A DNA stretch of 64,000 nucleotides from contig NZ_CP108109.1 of NCBI RefSeq assembly GCF_036199905.1, positions 4,139,501-4,203,500 on the forward strand, read 5' to 3'. A model generated the notes under the pieces. That model saw only the letters and a program-made list of their open reading frames with translations. It searched no databases and was not told the origin of the DNA. The stretch is from Streptomyces sp. NBC_00223 (GTDB taxonomy: Bacteria; Actinomycetota; Actinomycetes; Streptomycetales; Streptomycetaceae). A program made the translations under genes and the position numbers. Shown here piece by piece: positions 7,627 to 15,197 of the stretch (its first letter is position 1; each line of letters starts with the position of its first letter).

Positions 7627-7679
7627 GCGAGTTGCTGGACCAGTTCGTCGCGCTCGGCTCCATCGAGGGGGCGGCGTGA
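7466..7679 (+). pseudogene. Out-of-frame C-terminal segment of the HATPase gene
   Basis: In the frame +1 to the annotated ATPase, bases about 7468-7679 encode a natural-looking segment: LTDIAVSTRVRQKSAYADAL, IQRARALRAEEMPGG, then a helical end LLDQFVALGSIEGAA and TGA at 7677-7679. It has no start codon or ribosome site of its own. The best reading is that it belongs to the upstream gene, with a one-base deletion in a short C run. Confidence 0.55.
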
Positions 7680-7835
7680 GCGTCATCTGCCACGAGTTGC
7701 TGATCACGCGGGTTCCCGGATCGGGCCACTCCCGTCGAGGTCCGCCGCCGCGTCCGTGACCGGTGGGCGGTGCCTGCCGCGTACTGACTTCTCCGGTTGC
7801 GTCCGTGACCGGAGCGCCCCATCACGAGCAGAGGA

Positions 7836-8666
7836 ATGACCTTGCATTCGATTCATCACACCTCGTCAGCCCCTTTACTCGACGGTGACACCGCCGCCGT
7901 CGCCGCGTCCCACGTCGGTGTGCCGTATCCGGCTGGTGTCCGGGCGCGGGTGCGGCTGATGACCGTGGCCCGTACCGCCGGCCTTCACCTGTCGGCCCAG
8001 GAGTCCGACCACGCCCCGGACGGCGAGCGCATCCGGCTGGGGGAGGCGGACGAGACGACCGTACGGGCGCCGGGCGACCTCATCGTCGCCGCCCGGCACG
8101 CCACGCCGGTGCCCGTCGCCCCGCCCGTCACGGGTGGTGCCGGTCGGCGGCTGCGGGAGACCGTACGCGCGGTCGGGCTGGAGCTGAACCCGGGTGCGCC
8201 CCGTACCGGGCCCGACGGCCTCCGGTTCCCGCTGGGCGAGGCCGATCACGCCACCGTGTCCCGCCTGGCCGACCTGATCACCACCGGCCACACCCGTCTG
8301 CACCTGGCCGCCGACGACCTGCGCTTCGTCCTGGTCGCCCACGGCCTCAACGCCGAACAGGTCAACGTCGACGCCGGCACCGTGGTCTTCGGCGCCATCG
8401 ACGTGCCCGACGCCCGCACCCTCCTGCGCCTGCTGACCGGCGAGACCGGAAACGGCCCCGACTACTCCGACGACCCCCAGGGGTGCGAGGCGCTGGCCGC
8501 ACGGATCACCGACGCGGTGAAAGCCGTCACCGGGGGCGGCGACGTCAACGCCACCTACACCCCGTACTGCCCCCGGTGCCGCGAGGAAGCCGCCATCCTC
8601 GTGCACGGCCTGCCCCTCCCGTACGTCGCGCGCCTGACCGACCACCTCACCCACACCGCCGCATAG
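7836..8666 (+). CDS. Hypothetical protein with internal duplication and C-terminal CxxC
   Basis: A 276-residue protein with ATG 7836, GAGG very close upstream. Two similar blocks are visible: residues about 35-85 (RLMTVARTAGLHLSAQESDH ... RIRLGEADETTV ... DLI) and about 100-148 (RLRETVRAVGLELNPGAPR ... RFPLGEADHATVSRLADLI). The shared core is xLGEADxxTV followed by DLI. A third, more divergent block (FVLVAHGLNAEQVNVDAGTV) follows. The C-terminus has YTPYCPRCREEA, a CxxC pair that could bind zinc. I do not recognise the family. It lies between the ATPase gene and a cysteine/histidine-rich hypothetical protein, all on the same strand, and may be co-transcribed with them. Confidence 0.65.
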   Translation: MTLHSIHHTSSAPLLDGDTAAVAASHVGVPYPAGVRARVRLMTVARTAGLHLSAQESDHAPDGERIRLGEADETTVRAPGDLIVAARHATPVPVAPPVTGGAGRRLRETVRAVGLELNPGAPRTGPDGLRFPLGEADHATVSRLADLITTGHTRLHLAADDLRFVLVAHGLNAEQVNVDAGTVVFGAIDVPDARTLLRLLTGETGNGPDYSDDPQGCEALAARITDAVKAVTGGGDVNATYTPYCPRCREEAAILVHGLPLPYVARLTDHLTHTAA

Positions 8667-9469
8667 CGCACAAACACAGCGGGCGGAGGACCGGATCTGC
8701 GCTCCTCCGCCCGCCAACACCCCACCCCGCCGCAACCCGCAGGAAGACTCCGACCCCCGTAACCCCCAACCCCCAACCGCCGCCCGGCGCGGCCCCCGTT
8801 CCCTACATCACCCTGCGCGAGAACGAGCACGACGTCTCCGACCGCTCGCTGGCCCTGCGGCCGTTCCGTAACGGCCTGGGCCTGTGCTACGCCGACGAGC
8901 AGGACGACGACCGCGACCCCAGCGGAATCCTCTGCGCCCGCGTCACCCAGAACCGCAACCCCACCAACTGGCCCACCGGCAAACCCCACTGGAAACAGGT
9001 CCACCCCACCCGGCAGCGCGAATGCGCCACCCACATGCTCTGCCACGTCTGCAAGGACCAGCCCAGCCGCACCGAGACGGGCATCCTCTTCATCGACGTC
9101 CCCAGCACCCAAGGCCACCCCGAAGCCAAACAGTTGGAGGGCCTTCGCACCTTCCAGCCGCCCGTCTGCCTCCCCCACGCCAAAACCGCCATCGACCTGT
9201 GCCCCCACCTCCACCGCAACGCCTTCGTCGCCATGCGCGTCGCCGCCCCCCGTGTGGCCGGAATGCTCGGCACCCCCTACACGATCTCCGGATTCACCAT
9301 CACCCCCGCCCACACCACCCCGAAACAGGCGATCATCCCCTTCAACCACCCCCAACGCCACTACTTCCTCGGCGCCCAATACGCCATCGAACTCAACCAG
9401 ATCACCGTCATCGACCTCGAAGACGAACTCGCCAAGGCAACCACCCGTGGACGAGTGACGATCACCTGA
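8576..9469 (+). CDS. Streptomyces hypothetical protein with Cys/His-rich core; start uncertain
   Basis: The confident coding part begins near 8790 (PVPYITLRENEHD) and runs to 9469. It contains GLGLCYADEQDDDRDPSGIL, then RQRECATHMLCHVCKDQPSR with a CxxC, then QPPVCLPHAKTAIDLCPHL, and an Ala/Val-rich end. This matches a family I recall in Streptomyces accessory regions (GIGYADE...DRD.G.LW; QVCGGPADR; PPVCLPCA), always of unknown function. The Cys and His pattern suggests a zinc-binding fold. The start is a problem: in frame there is no ATG, GTG or TTG between the previous gene and the conserved part. The nearest candidate is GTG 8576, which would overlap the previous gene by about 90 bp and add a Pro/Arg-rich leader. 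A small sequence error or a rare start is possible. Confidence 0.6.
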   Translation: MPRGSRHPRARPAPPVRRAPDRPPHPHRRIAHKHSGRRTGSALLRPPTPHPAATRRKTPTPVTPNPQPPPGAAPVPYITLRENEHDVSDRSLALRPFRNGLGLCYADEQDDDRDPSGILCARVTQNRNPTNWPTGKPHWKQVHPTRQRECATHMLCHVCKDQPSRTETGILFIDVPSTQGHPEAKQLEGLRTFQPPVCLPHAKTAIDLCPHLHRNAFVAMRVAAPRVAGMLGTPYTISGFTITPAHTTPKQAIIPFNHPQRHYFLGAQYAIELNQITVIDLEDELAKATTRGRVTIT

Positions 9470-9492
9470 CCAGCAAGCCCCGGGGGCCGGCC

Positions 9493-9711
9493 ATGGCTCT
9501 CCGATTGGTGCGGGTTCACGAGAACGACAGATCACCCGGCGACAGCCTCCCGGCTGAGCGGCACCGTCCGCTGTTGGCCGAACACCCAACGTATGTACGA
9601 ACGAGAGAACTTCCCCACATGACCCGCCTGACCGACACGACCGTCGAACCCGACGAGGCCACCCGGCTGCGGAACAGCTCCCTCGCCCGGTTCGGGCGAA
9701 GGGAACGATGA
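9493..9711 (+). CDS. Short, possibly degenerate ORF beginning LVRVHEN
   Basis: A 72-residue frame from ATG 9493 to TGA at 9711. The start ALRLVRVHENDRSPG resembles the N-terminus of small proteins (LVRVHEN..SP) that often accompany XRE/DUF-type pairs in Streptomyces. The similarity stops after about 15 residues and the rest is unlike that family, as after a frameshift. The stop lies just past a hairpin, and the final codons SLARFGRRER read through the stem-loop. I regard it as a remnant rather than a working gene. Confidence 0.35.
   Translation: MALRLVRVHENDRSPGDSLPAERHRPLLAEHPTYVRTRELPHMTRLTDTTVEPDEATRLRNSSLARFGRRER
9680..9704 (+). terminator. Hairpin sharing a 20-base core with the tRNA-Ala terminator
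   Basis: CTCGCCCG and CGGGCGA form a stem with a GTTC-type loop. The 20 bases at 9680-9699 are identical to 4681-4700. The outer stem seen at 4678-4708 is only partly kept here (CCCT versus AGGG). Confidence 0.5.
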
Positions 9712-10086
9712 CGCCTGCTCTCCGCAAGGCATTTGTCGGCACGCGCCGCGAGGTGGCGAGGCGGTGGCGCCTGGATCACCTTCCGCCGGGGACCTGGCCG
9801 GTCCGGGTCGACGCCGAGTTCGTCTCCGTACCCGCGTCGTTCCTCTCGTTGCCTTCCCGGGTCGGCAGGTCCGGATCGAAGGTGCCGGCCCCGTCCGGTC
9901 CGGCGGTCATGGCCTCTGGCCGTGTGTGGCCGCCCAGCGGGCGCCACCCCACGTCGGGTCGATCCGTTGGGGATCGGTTTGGCGAAGGACGGGCGCAAAT
10001 GGTTTCCGCGGAGGCATGTACGCGAAGCTTGCGGTGAATCCGCCGCGTGAACAGCGGCACAGCAGCCGGGTGCGGCTGACGTCGTG
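9712..10086. other. Intergenic stretch, no convincing gene
   Basis: About 375 bp between the degenerate ORF and the end of the MarR gene. Several overlapping frames exist on both strands but none has a good ribosome site or recognisable motif. It marks the border between accessory genes on the left and chromosome-like content on the right. Confidence 0.4.
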
Positions 10087-10665
10087 TCAGGGTCGTGGGG
10101 GTACGCGGGGCGGTTCGATGCGGGACAGCCAGGTGGTCAGGAGCGTTTCGAGGTCGCCCGCTTCCTGCGGGGTGAGGTCCGCCAGGAGCCGGTGCTCGTT
10201 GTGGATGTGCTCGGTGAACGCCTGGTCGATGAGTTCGCGTCCGGCGTCGGTGAGGGCGACGACCCGGCCGCGTCCGTCGGTTTCGCTGGTCCGGCGGGTG
10301 ACCAGCCCCGCCCGTTCCAGACGGTCGATCCGTTTCGTCATGGCGCCGGTCGTCACCATGGTGTGGGCGGCCAGCAGGCCCGGGGCCCGTTCGAAGGGCG
10401 CGCCCGCGCGGCGCAGCGTCGCCAGGACGTCGAACTCGCCTTCGCTCAGGTTGTAGCGGGCGTAGACGACGCACAACTCCTGGGTGAGGGCGCGGGCGAG
10501 GCGGTGGAGCCGGCCGATGACGGCCTGGGGGCCCACGTCGAGGTCCGGCCGTTCCCGCCGCCACTCGGCCTGGACCCGGGCCACCTGGTCGGGTGCCTGG
10601 ACCCTGGCCACCTGGTCGGGTGCCTGCTCCCGGGCCACCTGGTCGGGTGCCTGCTGCTGTTCCAT
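10087..10665 (-). CDS. MarR-family transcriptional regulator
   Basis: A 192-residue protein from ATG 10665 (an in-frame ATG at 10707 would add 14 residues). Neither has a clear Shine-Dalgarno sequence, so a leaderless transcript is possible. Residues about 6-32 are three tandem copies of a nine-residue unit APDQVARxQ, encoded by a 27-bp tandem repeat. The MarR fold follows: RLARALTQELCVVYARYNLS, FDVLATLRRAG, a winged-helix recognition region (TMVTTGAMTKRIDRLERAGL) and the wing VTRRTSETDGRGRVVALT. It is divergent from the transporter at 10789. Three palindromes TTCCRTGGAA in the shared promoter (10660-10711) are its probable operators, and both possible ATG codons lie inside them, so autorepression is likely. 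Inducer unknown. Confidence 0.85.
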   Translation of the reverse strand: MEQQQAPDQVAREQAPDQVARVQAPDQVARVQAEWRRERPDLDVGPQAVIGRLHRLARALTQELCVVYARYNLSEGEFDVLATLRRAGAPFERAPGLLAAHTMVTTGAMTKRIDRLERAGLVTRRTSETDGRGRVVALTDAGRELIDQAFTEHIHNEHRLLADLTPQEAGDLETLLTTWLSRIEPPRVPPRP

Positions 10666-10711
10666 GGAAGCGACTATATCTTCCGTGGAAGGTATAGTCG
10701 CTTCCATGGAA
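10660..10711. promoter_or_regulatory. Three TTCCRTGGAA palindromes at 21-bp spacing (MarR operators)
   Basis: TTCCATGGAA occurs at 10660-10669, TTCCGTGGAA at 10681-10690 and TTCCATGGAA at 10702-10711. The start-to-start distance is 21 bp each time, two helical turns. They lie between the divergent marR and transporter genes. A larger inverted repeat (GGAAGCGACTATA/TATAGTCGCTTCC) also spans the first and third boxes. Binding of several MarR dimers on one face of the helix is inferred. Confidence 0.75.
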
Positions 10712-10788
10712 GGTATACGAGGGCCGCGAGTGCTTCGGTCGGCGCGGCATCGGGCGCGGCCTGTGGTCCGGCCGCGCGGGATTCCGTC

Positions 10789-12099
10789 GTGAACTCCGGG
10801 CGCCGGACCCTTCGGCCGGGGCGGCGCGTCGGCATCTCGCGCCCGGCGATCCCCTCCAGCCGGTCCGCGCCGCGCTCCGCCACGGCGGGGCGTGGCGCAC
10901 TGCGGCGGGGTGCCGGCGTGCTCGCGCTGCTGCTGGCCGCCGTCAATCTCCGGCCCGCGGTCACCAGCCTCGGCCCGGTGCTCGACGAGGTCCGGGTGAG
11001 CCTCGGGCTGAGTCCCGCCGTCGCCGGGGTCCTCACCTCCGTGCCGGCGGCCTGCTTCGCGCTGGTCGGCTTCCTCGGACCCCGGCTGGCCCGCCGGTAC
11101 GGGCCCGACGCGGTCGTCACCGCGGGCATGACGGCGATCGCGGTCGGGCTGGTCCTGCGCGCTTTCGCCTCGGGCGCCGCCCTGTTCTTCGGGTCCAGTG
11201 CCCTCGCGCTCGCCGGGATCGCGGTGGCCAATGTCCTGCTGCCGGTCGTGGTCAAGCAACGCTTCCCGGCACGGGTCGGCATGATGACCGGCCTCTACGC
11301 CACGGCCCTCAACCTGGGCGCGTCGGCCGCCGCCGCCCTCACCGTGCCGCTGACCCGGATCCACGGCGCCGACTGGCGGCTCGGGTTGGCGGCCTGGGGA
11401 GGGCTCGCCGCTCTCGCCGTACCGTCATGGGTCGCCCTGGCCCGTTCGCGTGGTCGGGACAGGGGCGCCCCGGCCTCCGCGTCCAGCGCACAGGACGCCG
11501 TAGCCGTGACACCCGGGGCCGCACCCGACGTACCCCTCACCCGTAACCCCACCGCCTGGGCGCTCGCCGTCTACTTCGGCCTCCAGGCCACCGCCGCCTA
11601 CGTCATCATCGGCTGGCTGCCCCAGATCTTCCGCGACGCCGGACTCTCCGCCGAGAGCGCCGGTCTGCTCTTCGCCCTCACCTCGGTGCTGGGGATACCG
11701 CTGTCCTTCGCGCTGTCCGCCCTCGCCGGTCGGCTGCGCGGCCAGAGCGGGATCGCGGTGACCATCGGGGTGTTCGGACTCGCCGGATACGCCGGGCTGT
11801 GGGCGGCGCCGACCGCCGCGCCGTGGCTGTGGGCCGTACTGCTCGGCGTCGCCAACTGCTCCTTCCCGCTGGCGCTGACGATGATCGGGATGCGCGGCCG
11901 GGACAGCGCGACGGTGGTCCGACTGTCGGCCTTCGTACAGAGCGCCGGCTACCTCCTGTCGATCCCCGGTCCCGTCCTGGTCGGGGCTCTCTACGAGCAC
12001 AGCGGGAGCTGGCGGCCACCGCTGTTCTTCCTGGCGCTGCTGATGCTCCCTCAACTCGCCGCGGGCCTGCTCGCGGGCCGCAACCGCCCCATCGGCTGA
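10789..12099 (+). CDS. MFS transporter, CynX/NimT type
   Basis: A 436-residue protein; GTG 10789 is the best start, because upstream in-frame codons fall in the palindromic operator region and look non-coding. After an Arg-rich cytosolic start of about 40 residues come 12 predicted membrane helices. The segments NLRPAVTSLGPVLDEVR and FLGPRLARRYG (loop 2-3 motif A variant) match the cyanate/nitroimidazole CynX/NimT branch of the major facilitator superfamily. These proteins export small anions or drugs; the substrate here cannot be told. It is transcribed away from the MarR gene across an operator array, so it is probably de-repressed by a compound sensed by MarR. Confidence 0.85.
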   Translation: MNSGRRTLRPGRRVGISRPAIPSSRSAPRSATAGRGALRRGAGVLALLLAAVNLRPAVTSLGPVLDEVRVSLGLSPAVAGVLTSVPAACFALVGFLGPRLARRYGPDAVVTAGMTAIAVGLVLRAFASGAALFFGSSALALAGIAVANVLLPVVVKQRFPARVGMMTGLYATALNLGASAAAALTVPLTRIHGADWRLGLAAWGGLAALAVPSWVALARSRGRDRGAPASASSAQDAVAVTPGAAPDVPLTRNPTAWALAVYFGLQATAAYVIIGWLPQIFRDAGLSAESAGLLFALTSVLGIPLSFALSALAGRLRGQSGIAVTIGVFGLAGYAGLWAAPTAAPWLWAVLLGVANCSFPLALTMIGMRGRDSATVVRLSAFVQSAGYLLSIPGPVLVGALYEHSGSWRPPLFFLALLMLPQLAAGLLAGRNRPIG

Positions 12100-12325
12100 C
12101 CGGCACCACCGACCCCCTGCGACGAGGCGGCCGGTTGACGGATTCCGAGACGCCTCACCGTTCGCCGCTCGAACAACTTCCTCCGCGGCGGGCGCGGAAT
12201 GGCCATATCGGGTGATCTCCCACGGCTGTCTCGGTGATGCGACCAATCCGCGCGGGCTCGGGCCGCGAACGTTCCTCGAAGCGCCCGCGACGGAGTGGGC
12301 GCGCAGTGGACAGAGATGGGGCGTG

Positions 12326-13120
12326 ATGGGCGCAGAGCGCATCGACACCCGACTGCTGGCGGAACTCACCGAGCAGTCACAGGACCTCAACAGCGACGCC
12401 GTGCGGATCACCGCCGACGCGTTGGGCGACTTCTCCGAGGCCGCCCGTGACCAGGCGCGGTCGCCGCGCTGGTGGCGGCGCGGCGGGACGGTGGCCGGGA
12501 TGGCGGGCGCCGCCGCGCTGCTGACCTCGGCGCGGGCCGCCGCGGCGACGACGAGCGACGACATCAAGGCGCTGCAGACCGCCGCGTCGATCGAGAACCT
12601 CGCGGTCAGCGTCTACCGGACGGCCGCGGGCCTGCCGTTCATCAAGGACGGCAACAAGACGATCGCGGCCTTCATCGCCAAGACGACCACGCAGCACGAG
12701 GCGCACGCCAAGGCGTTCAACGCGGCGGCCACCCAGGCGGGCGGCGCCGCGCAGACGGCGCCCGACCCGAAGTACGCGGCCGTGGTCAAGCGCACGCTCC
12801 CGACCATCAAGACCTCCGCGGACGTCGTCAAGCTGGCGATCACCCTGGAGGACGTGGCCGCGCAGACGTACACCAAGAACGTCGGCATGGTCCACAGCAC
12901 CCAGTTGCGCAAGCTCTTCGCGTCGGTGGCGCCGGTCGAGGCCCAGCACCGGGCCACGCTGCTGGCCGTACAGGCGCTGCTCGCCGGGAACATGTCCGAC
13001 CTGATCGCCATCCCGACCGACGTGGCCAAGCTGCCGGCCGCCGCGGGCAGCGTCGGGTTCCCCAACGCCTTCTATCCGACCACCAATGCCTCGCCGATCA
13101 CTGAGGGGGCCGTGAAGTGA
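12326..13120 (+). CDS. Exported ferritin-like domain protein (first of two)
   Basis: A 264-residue protein from ATG 12326. About 48 cytosolic residues precede a twin-arginine-like signal (WWRRGGTVAGMAGAAALL) with a likely cleavage after SARAAAA. The mature part is a four-helix ferritin-like fold: helix A SIENLAVSVY (Glu), helix B TTQHEAHAKAF, helix C ITLEDVAAQTY (Glu), helix D VAPVEAQHRATL (ExxH). Helix B carries HxxH rather than the usual ExxH. The fold normally holds a di-metal centre. The gene overlaps the next ferritin-like gene by 4 bp (GTGA), and a cupredoxin and a membrane protein follow, suggesting an envelope metal or redox function. The substrate is unknown. Confidence 0.8.
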   Translation: MGAERIDTRLLAELTEQSQDLNSDAVRITADALGDFSEAARDQARSPRWWRRGGTVAGMAGAAALLTSARAAAATTSDDIKALQTAASIENLAVSVYRTAAGLPFIKDGNKTIAAFIAKTTTQHEAHAKAFNAAATQAGGAAQTAPDPKYAAVVKRTLPTIKTSADVVKLAITLEDVAAQTYTKNVGMVHSTQLRKLFASVAPVEAQHRATLLAVQALLAGNMSDLIAIPTDVAKLPAAAGSVGFPNAFYPTTNASPITEGAVK

Positions 13121-13959
13121 GCACCACGCACTCCGGCTGGGAACTGCCGATCAGCGAGGGTCAACTCGCCCGCCTCACCCGGGACATGGAGGAGGCACAC
13201 CGCTCGACGCTGCCCGACATGCGGGCGGGCGCGGTGGATCTCGCCGAGGAGATCCGCACCGGGCGGCCCGCCGCCGAGGACCGGCCGCACGATCCGGCCC
13301 GCCGCCGCTTCCTGCTCGGCGCGGGCGGACTGGCCGCCGCCTTCGCGCTGGCGGCCTGCGCCGGCAAGGACGAGAACACCTCCGCCGCGTCGACCAAGGG
13401 CGTCGGCGGCTCGTCACCCTCCACCTCGACCTCGGCGTCCGCCTCCGCCGGGACCTACACCGGCGATCTGAAGGTCGTCGCCCTGGCCACGGCCCTGGAG
13501 AACCAGGCGGTGGGGGCGTACCGCGCGACCCTCGCGGCGGCCAAGGCCGGCAAGCTCGGCACCGTCCCGCCCGCGGTCGCCACCTTCGTCACCACCGCGA
13601 TGAGCCAGCACGCCGACCACGCCAAGGCGTGGAACGCCGTACTGGTCGGGGCGGGCAAGCCGGCGATCAGGAACGTACCCCTGTCCAACCAGGCCGCCGT
13701 GACCGCCGCCCTCGGCAAGGCGACCACCGTCGGAGCCGTCGCCAAGCTCGCGCTGCAACTGGAGGACCAGGCCGCGCAGACCTATCTCTTCGCGACCTAC
13801 AACGTCTCCAGCCAGGCCGGAATCGAGACCGCGGCCACCATCGCGCCCGTCGAGGCGATGCACGCGGCGATCCTGCACTTCATCCTCGGCCAGTACCCGG
13901 TGCCGGACGACTTCCTGCCGACCGACAAGGCCGCCAGCCCGGCGCTTCTGACGGTCTGA
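13117..13959 (+). CDS. Ferritin-like TAT lipoprotein (second of two)
   Basis: A 280-residue protein starting at GTG 13117, which overlaps the previous stop. About 60 N-terminal residues precede a combined TAT signal and lipobox: PARRRFLLGAGG followed by FALAACAGKD, so Cys near residue 87 should be lipidated on the outer face of the membrane. A Ser/Thr-rich tether follows, then a ferritin-like domain parallel to the upstream protein: ATALENQAVGAY, AMSQHADHAKAWN (again HxxH), LQLEDQAAQTY, IAPVEAMHAAIL (ExxH). The two are clearly paralogues and may form a heteromer, one soluble and one anchored. Long N-terminal extensions before a TAT signal are unusual. Confidence 0.8.
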   Translation: MSTTHSGWELPISEGQLARLTRDMEEAHRSTLPDMRAGAVDLAEEIRTGRPAAEDRPHDPARRRFLLGAGGLAAAFALAACAGKDENTSAASTKGVGGSSPSTSTSASASAGTYTGDLKVVALATALENQAVGAYRATLAAAKAGKLGTVPPAVATFVTTAMSQHADHAKAWNAVLVGAGKPAIRNVPLSNQAAVTAALGKATTVGAVAKLALQLEDQAAQTYLFATYNVSSQAGIETAATIAPVEAMHAAILHFILGQYPVPDDFLPTDKAASPALLTV

Positions 13960-14069
13960 CGGATGTGTACGGGTGGCTCGTCCGTTCGCCCCGGGCGGGC
14001 CACCCGTCGCGTTCCCGCCCTCGTAGCCCCACCCCCCGCTCTCCCCTTCCGACGAGAGGAACCGACCCG

Positions 14070-14516
14070 ATGACCGACACCCGTCCGCCCGTGAGCCGCA
14101 GGCGGCTCGCGGCCATTGCCCTGGCCGGCGGCTTCCTCGCGCTGACCGGCTGCTCCGGCTCCTCCGGTTCCGGCAGTTCGGCCGCCGCCACCACGGCCGC
14201 CGCCCCGACGACCGCCACCGCCTCGGGCACCCCCGCCTCCGACGTCGCCGCGGCCGCCACCACCCCGCCCCGCATCGTGATCAAGAACTTCGCCTTCCAC
14301 CCGGCCAAGCTGACCGTGAAGCCCGGAGCCAAGGTCACGGTGGTCAACCAGGACTCCACCGCCCACACGGTGACCGCCACGAAGAACAAGGAGTTCAACA
14401 CCAAGACGATCAGCCCCGGCAAGACCGTGACCTTCAACGCGCCCAAGGCCGCCGGCACCTATGACTACATCTGCACGATCCACACGTTCATGAAGGGCAA
14501 GCTCATCGTCGGCTGA
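14070..14516 (+). CDS. Cupredoxin lipoprotein (plastocyanin-like)
   Basis: A 148-residue protein from ATG 14070 with GAGAGGA upstream. The signal has SRRRLAAIALAGG and lipobox LTGCSG, giving a lipoprotein. An Ala/Thr-rich tether follows, then a cupredoxin domain of about 90 residues. Copper ligands are visible: His in DSTAHTVTA, and the C-terminal loop YICTIHTFM supplies Cys, His and Met in the type 1 order C-x2-H-x2-M. Such proteins carry single electrons or buffer copper. It lies 110 bp after the ferritin-like pair and 48 bp before a membrane protein gene, which supports a joint envelope redox role. Confidence 0.85.
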   Translation: MTDTRPPVSRRRLAAIALAGGFLALTGCSGSSGSGSSAAATTAAAPTTATASGTPASDVAAAATTPPRIVIKNFAFHPAKLTVKPGAKVTVVNQDSTAHTVTATKNKEFNTKTISPGKTVTFNAPKAAGTYDYICTIHTFMKGKLIVG

Positions 14517-14564
14517 GCCGTCACCGGCGGTCCGTCAGCGTTCGTTCCGTGAAGGAAGCACGAC

Positions 14565-14999
14565 ATGTCGAACTCCACAGACCGGCTCGCCGCTCTCGGC
14601 CTGCTCCGCGGTACGGCCCGTGTGATCGCGGCGGCCGGCCTGGCTGTGGACGCCTATGTCCACGCCAAGCTCGCGGGCCAGTACGACGCGGTCAGCGCGA
14701 GCGTCAGCCAGGGCAATCTCTTCCGGCTCGAAGCGGGTCTGGCCGCGCTGGCCGCGCTCCTCGTCCTGATCTGGCGCCATCTGATCGTGGACGCCTTCGC
14801 CTGGCTCGTCGCCGCCGGGGGACTGGCCGCGCTGATGGTCTACCGCTACATCGATGTCGGCGCCTTCGGCCCGTTTCCCGACATGTACGAGCCGATCTGG
14901 TCGTACGACAAGAAGCTCGCCGCCATCGTGCAGGCTGTCACCATCGTGGCCGTCACCTTTCTCCTCGTCACGAGACGGCGCCGACTCGGCATGCGTTAG
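14565..14999 (+). CDS. Four-helix integral membrane protein
   Basis: A 144-residue protein from ATG 14565 with GAAGGAA upstream. Hydrophobic segments lie at about residues 15-30, 55-73, 75-93 and 118-138, with a basic end TRRRRLGMR in the cytosol. The stretch AAAGLAVDAYVHAKLAGQYD contains a His and charged residues near helix 1. I recall similar Streptomyces membrane proteins (DoxX-like in size) but cannot assign a family firmly. It is last in the ferritin-like/cupredoxin cluster and might anchor or receive electrons from it. Confidence 0.75.
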   Translation: MSNSTDRLAALGLLRGTARVIAAAGLAVDAYVHAKLAGQYDAVSASVSQGNLFRLEAGLAALAALLVLIWRHLIVDAFAWLVAAGGLAALMVYRYIDVGAFGPFPDMYEPIWSYDKKLAAIVQAVTIVAVTFLLVTRRRRLGMR

Positions 15000-15197
15000 C
15001 GGTTCGCGCCGCCAGGTGACGCCGTACCCCTGGGCCCGGCGCCGAACGCCGCGGCGGTCCCGGCGATCCCGGCGGTCCGGCCCGTGTCGCCCGTGCCGGG
15101 CCGAAACACGGGCGGTCTAAACTCTCCCCCGCGACGGCTTGTGTGATCGTGCCGGGAGCAGGCCGCACCATGCCCAGTCCCGAAGGGGATTCCGACT

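Noticed and set aside
10664..10792. ATG in the palindrome at 10664 as start of the CynX-type transporter
   Set aside because: It is in a different frame from the transporter and meets a stop near 10792.
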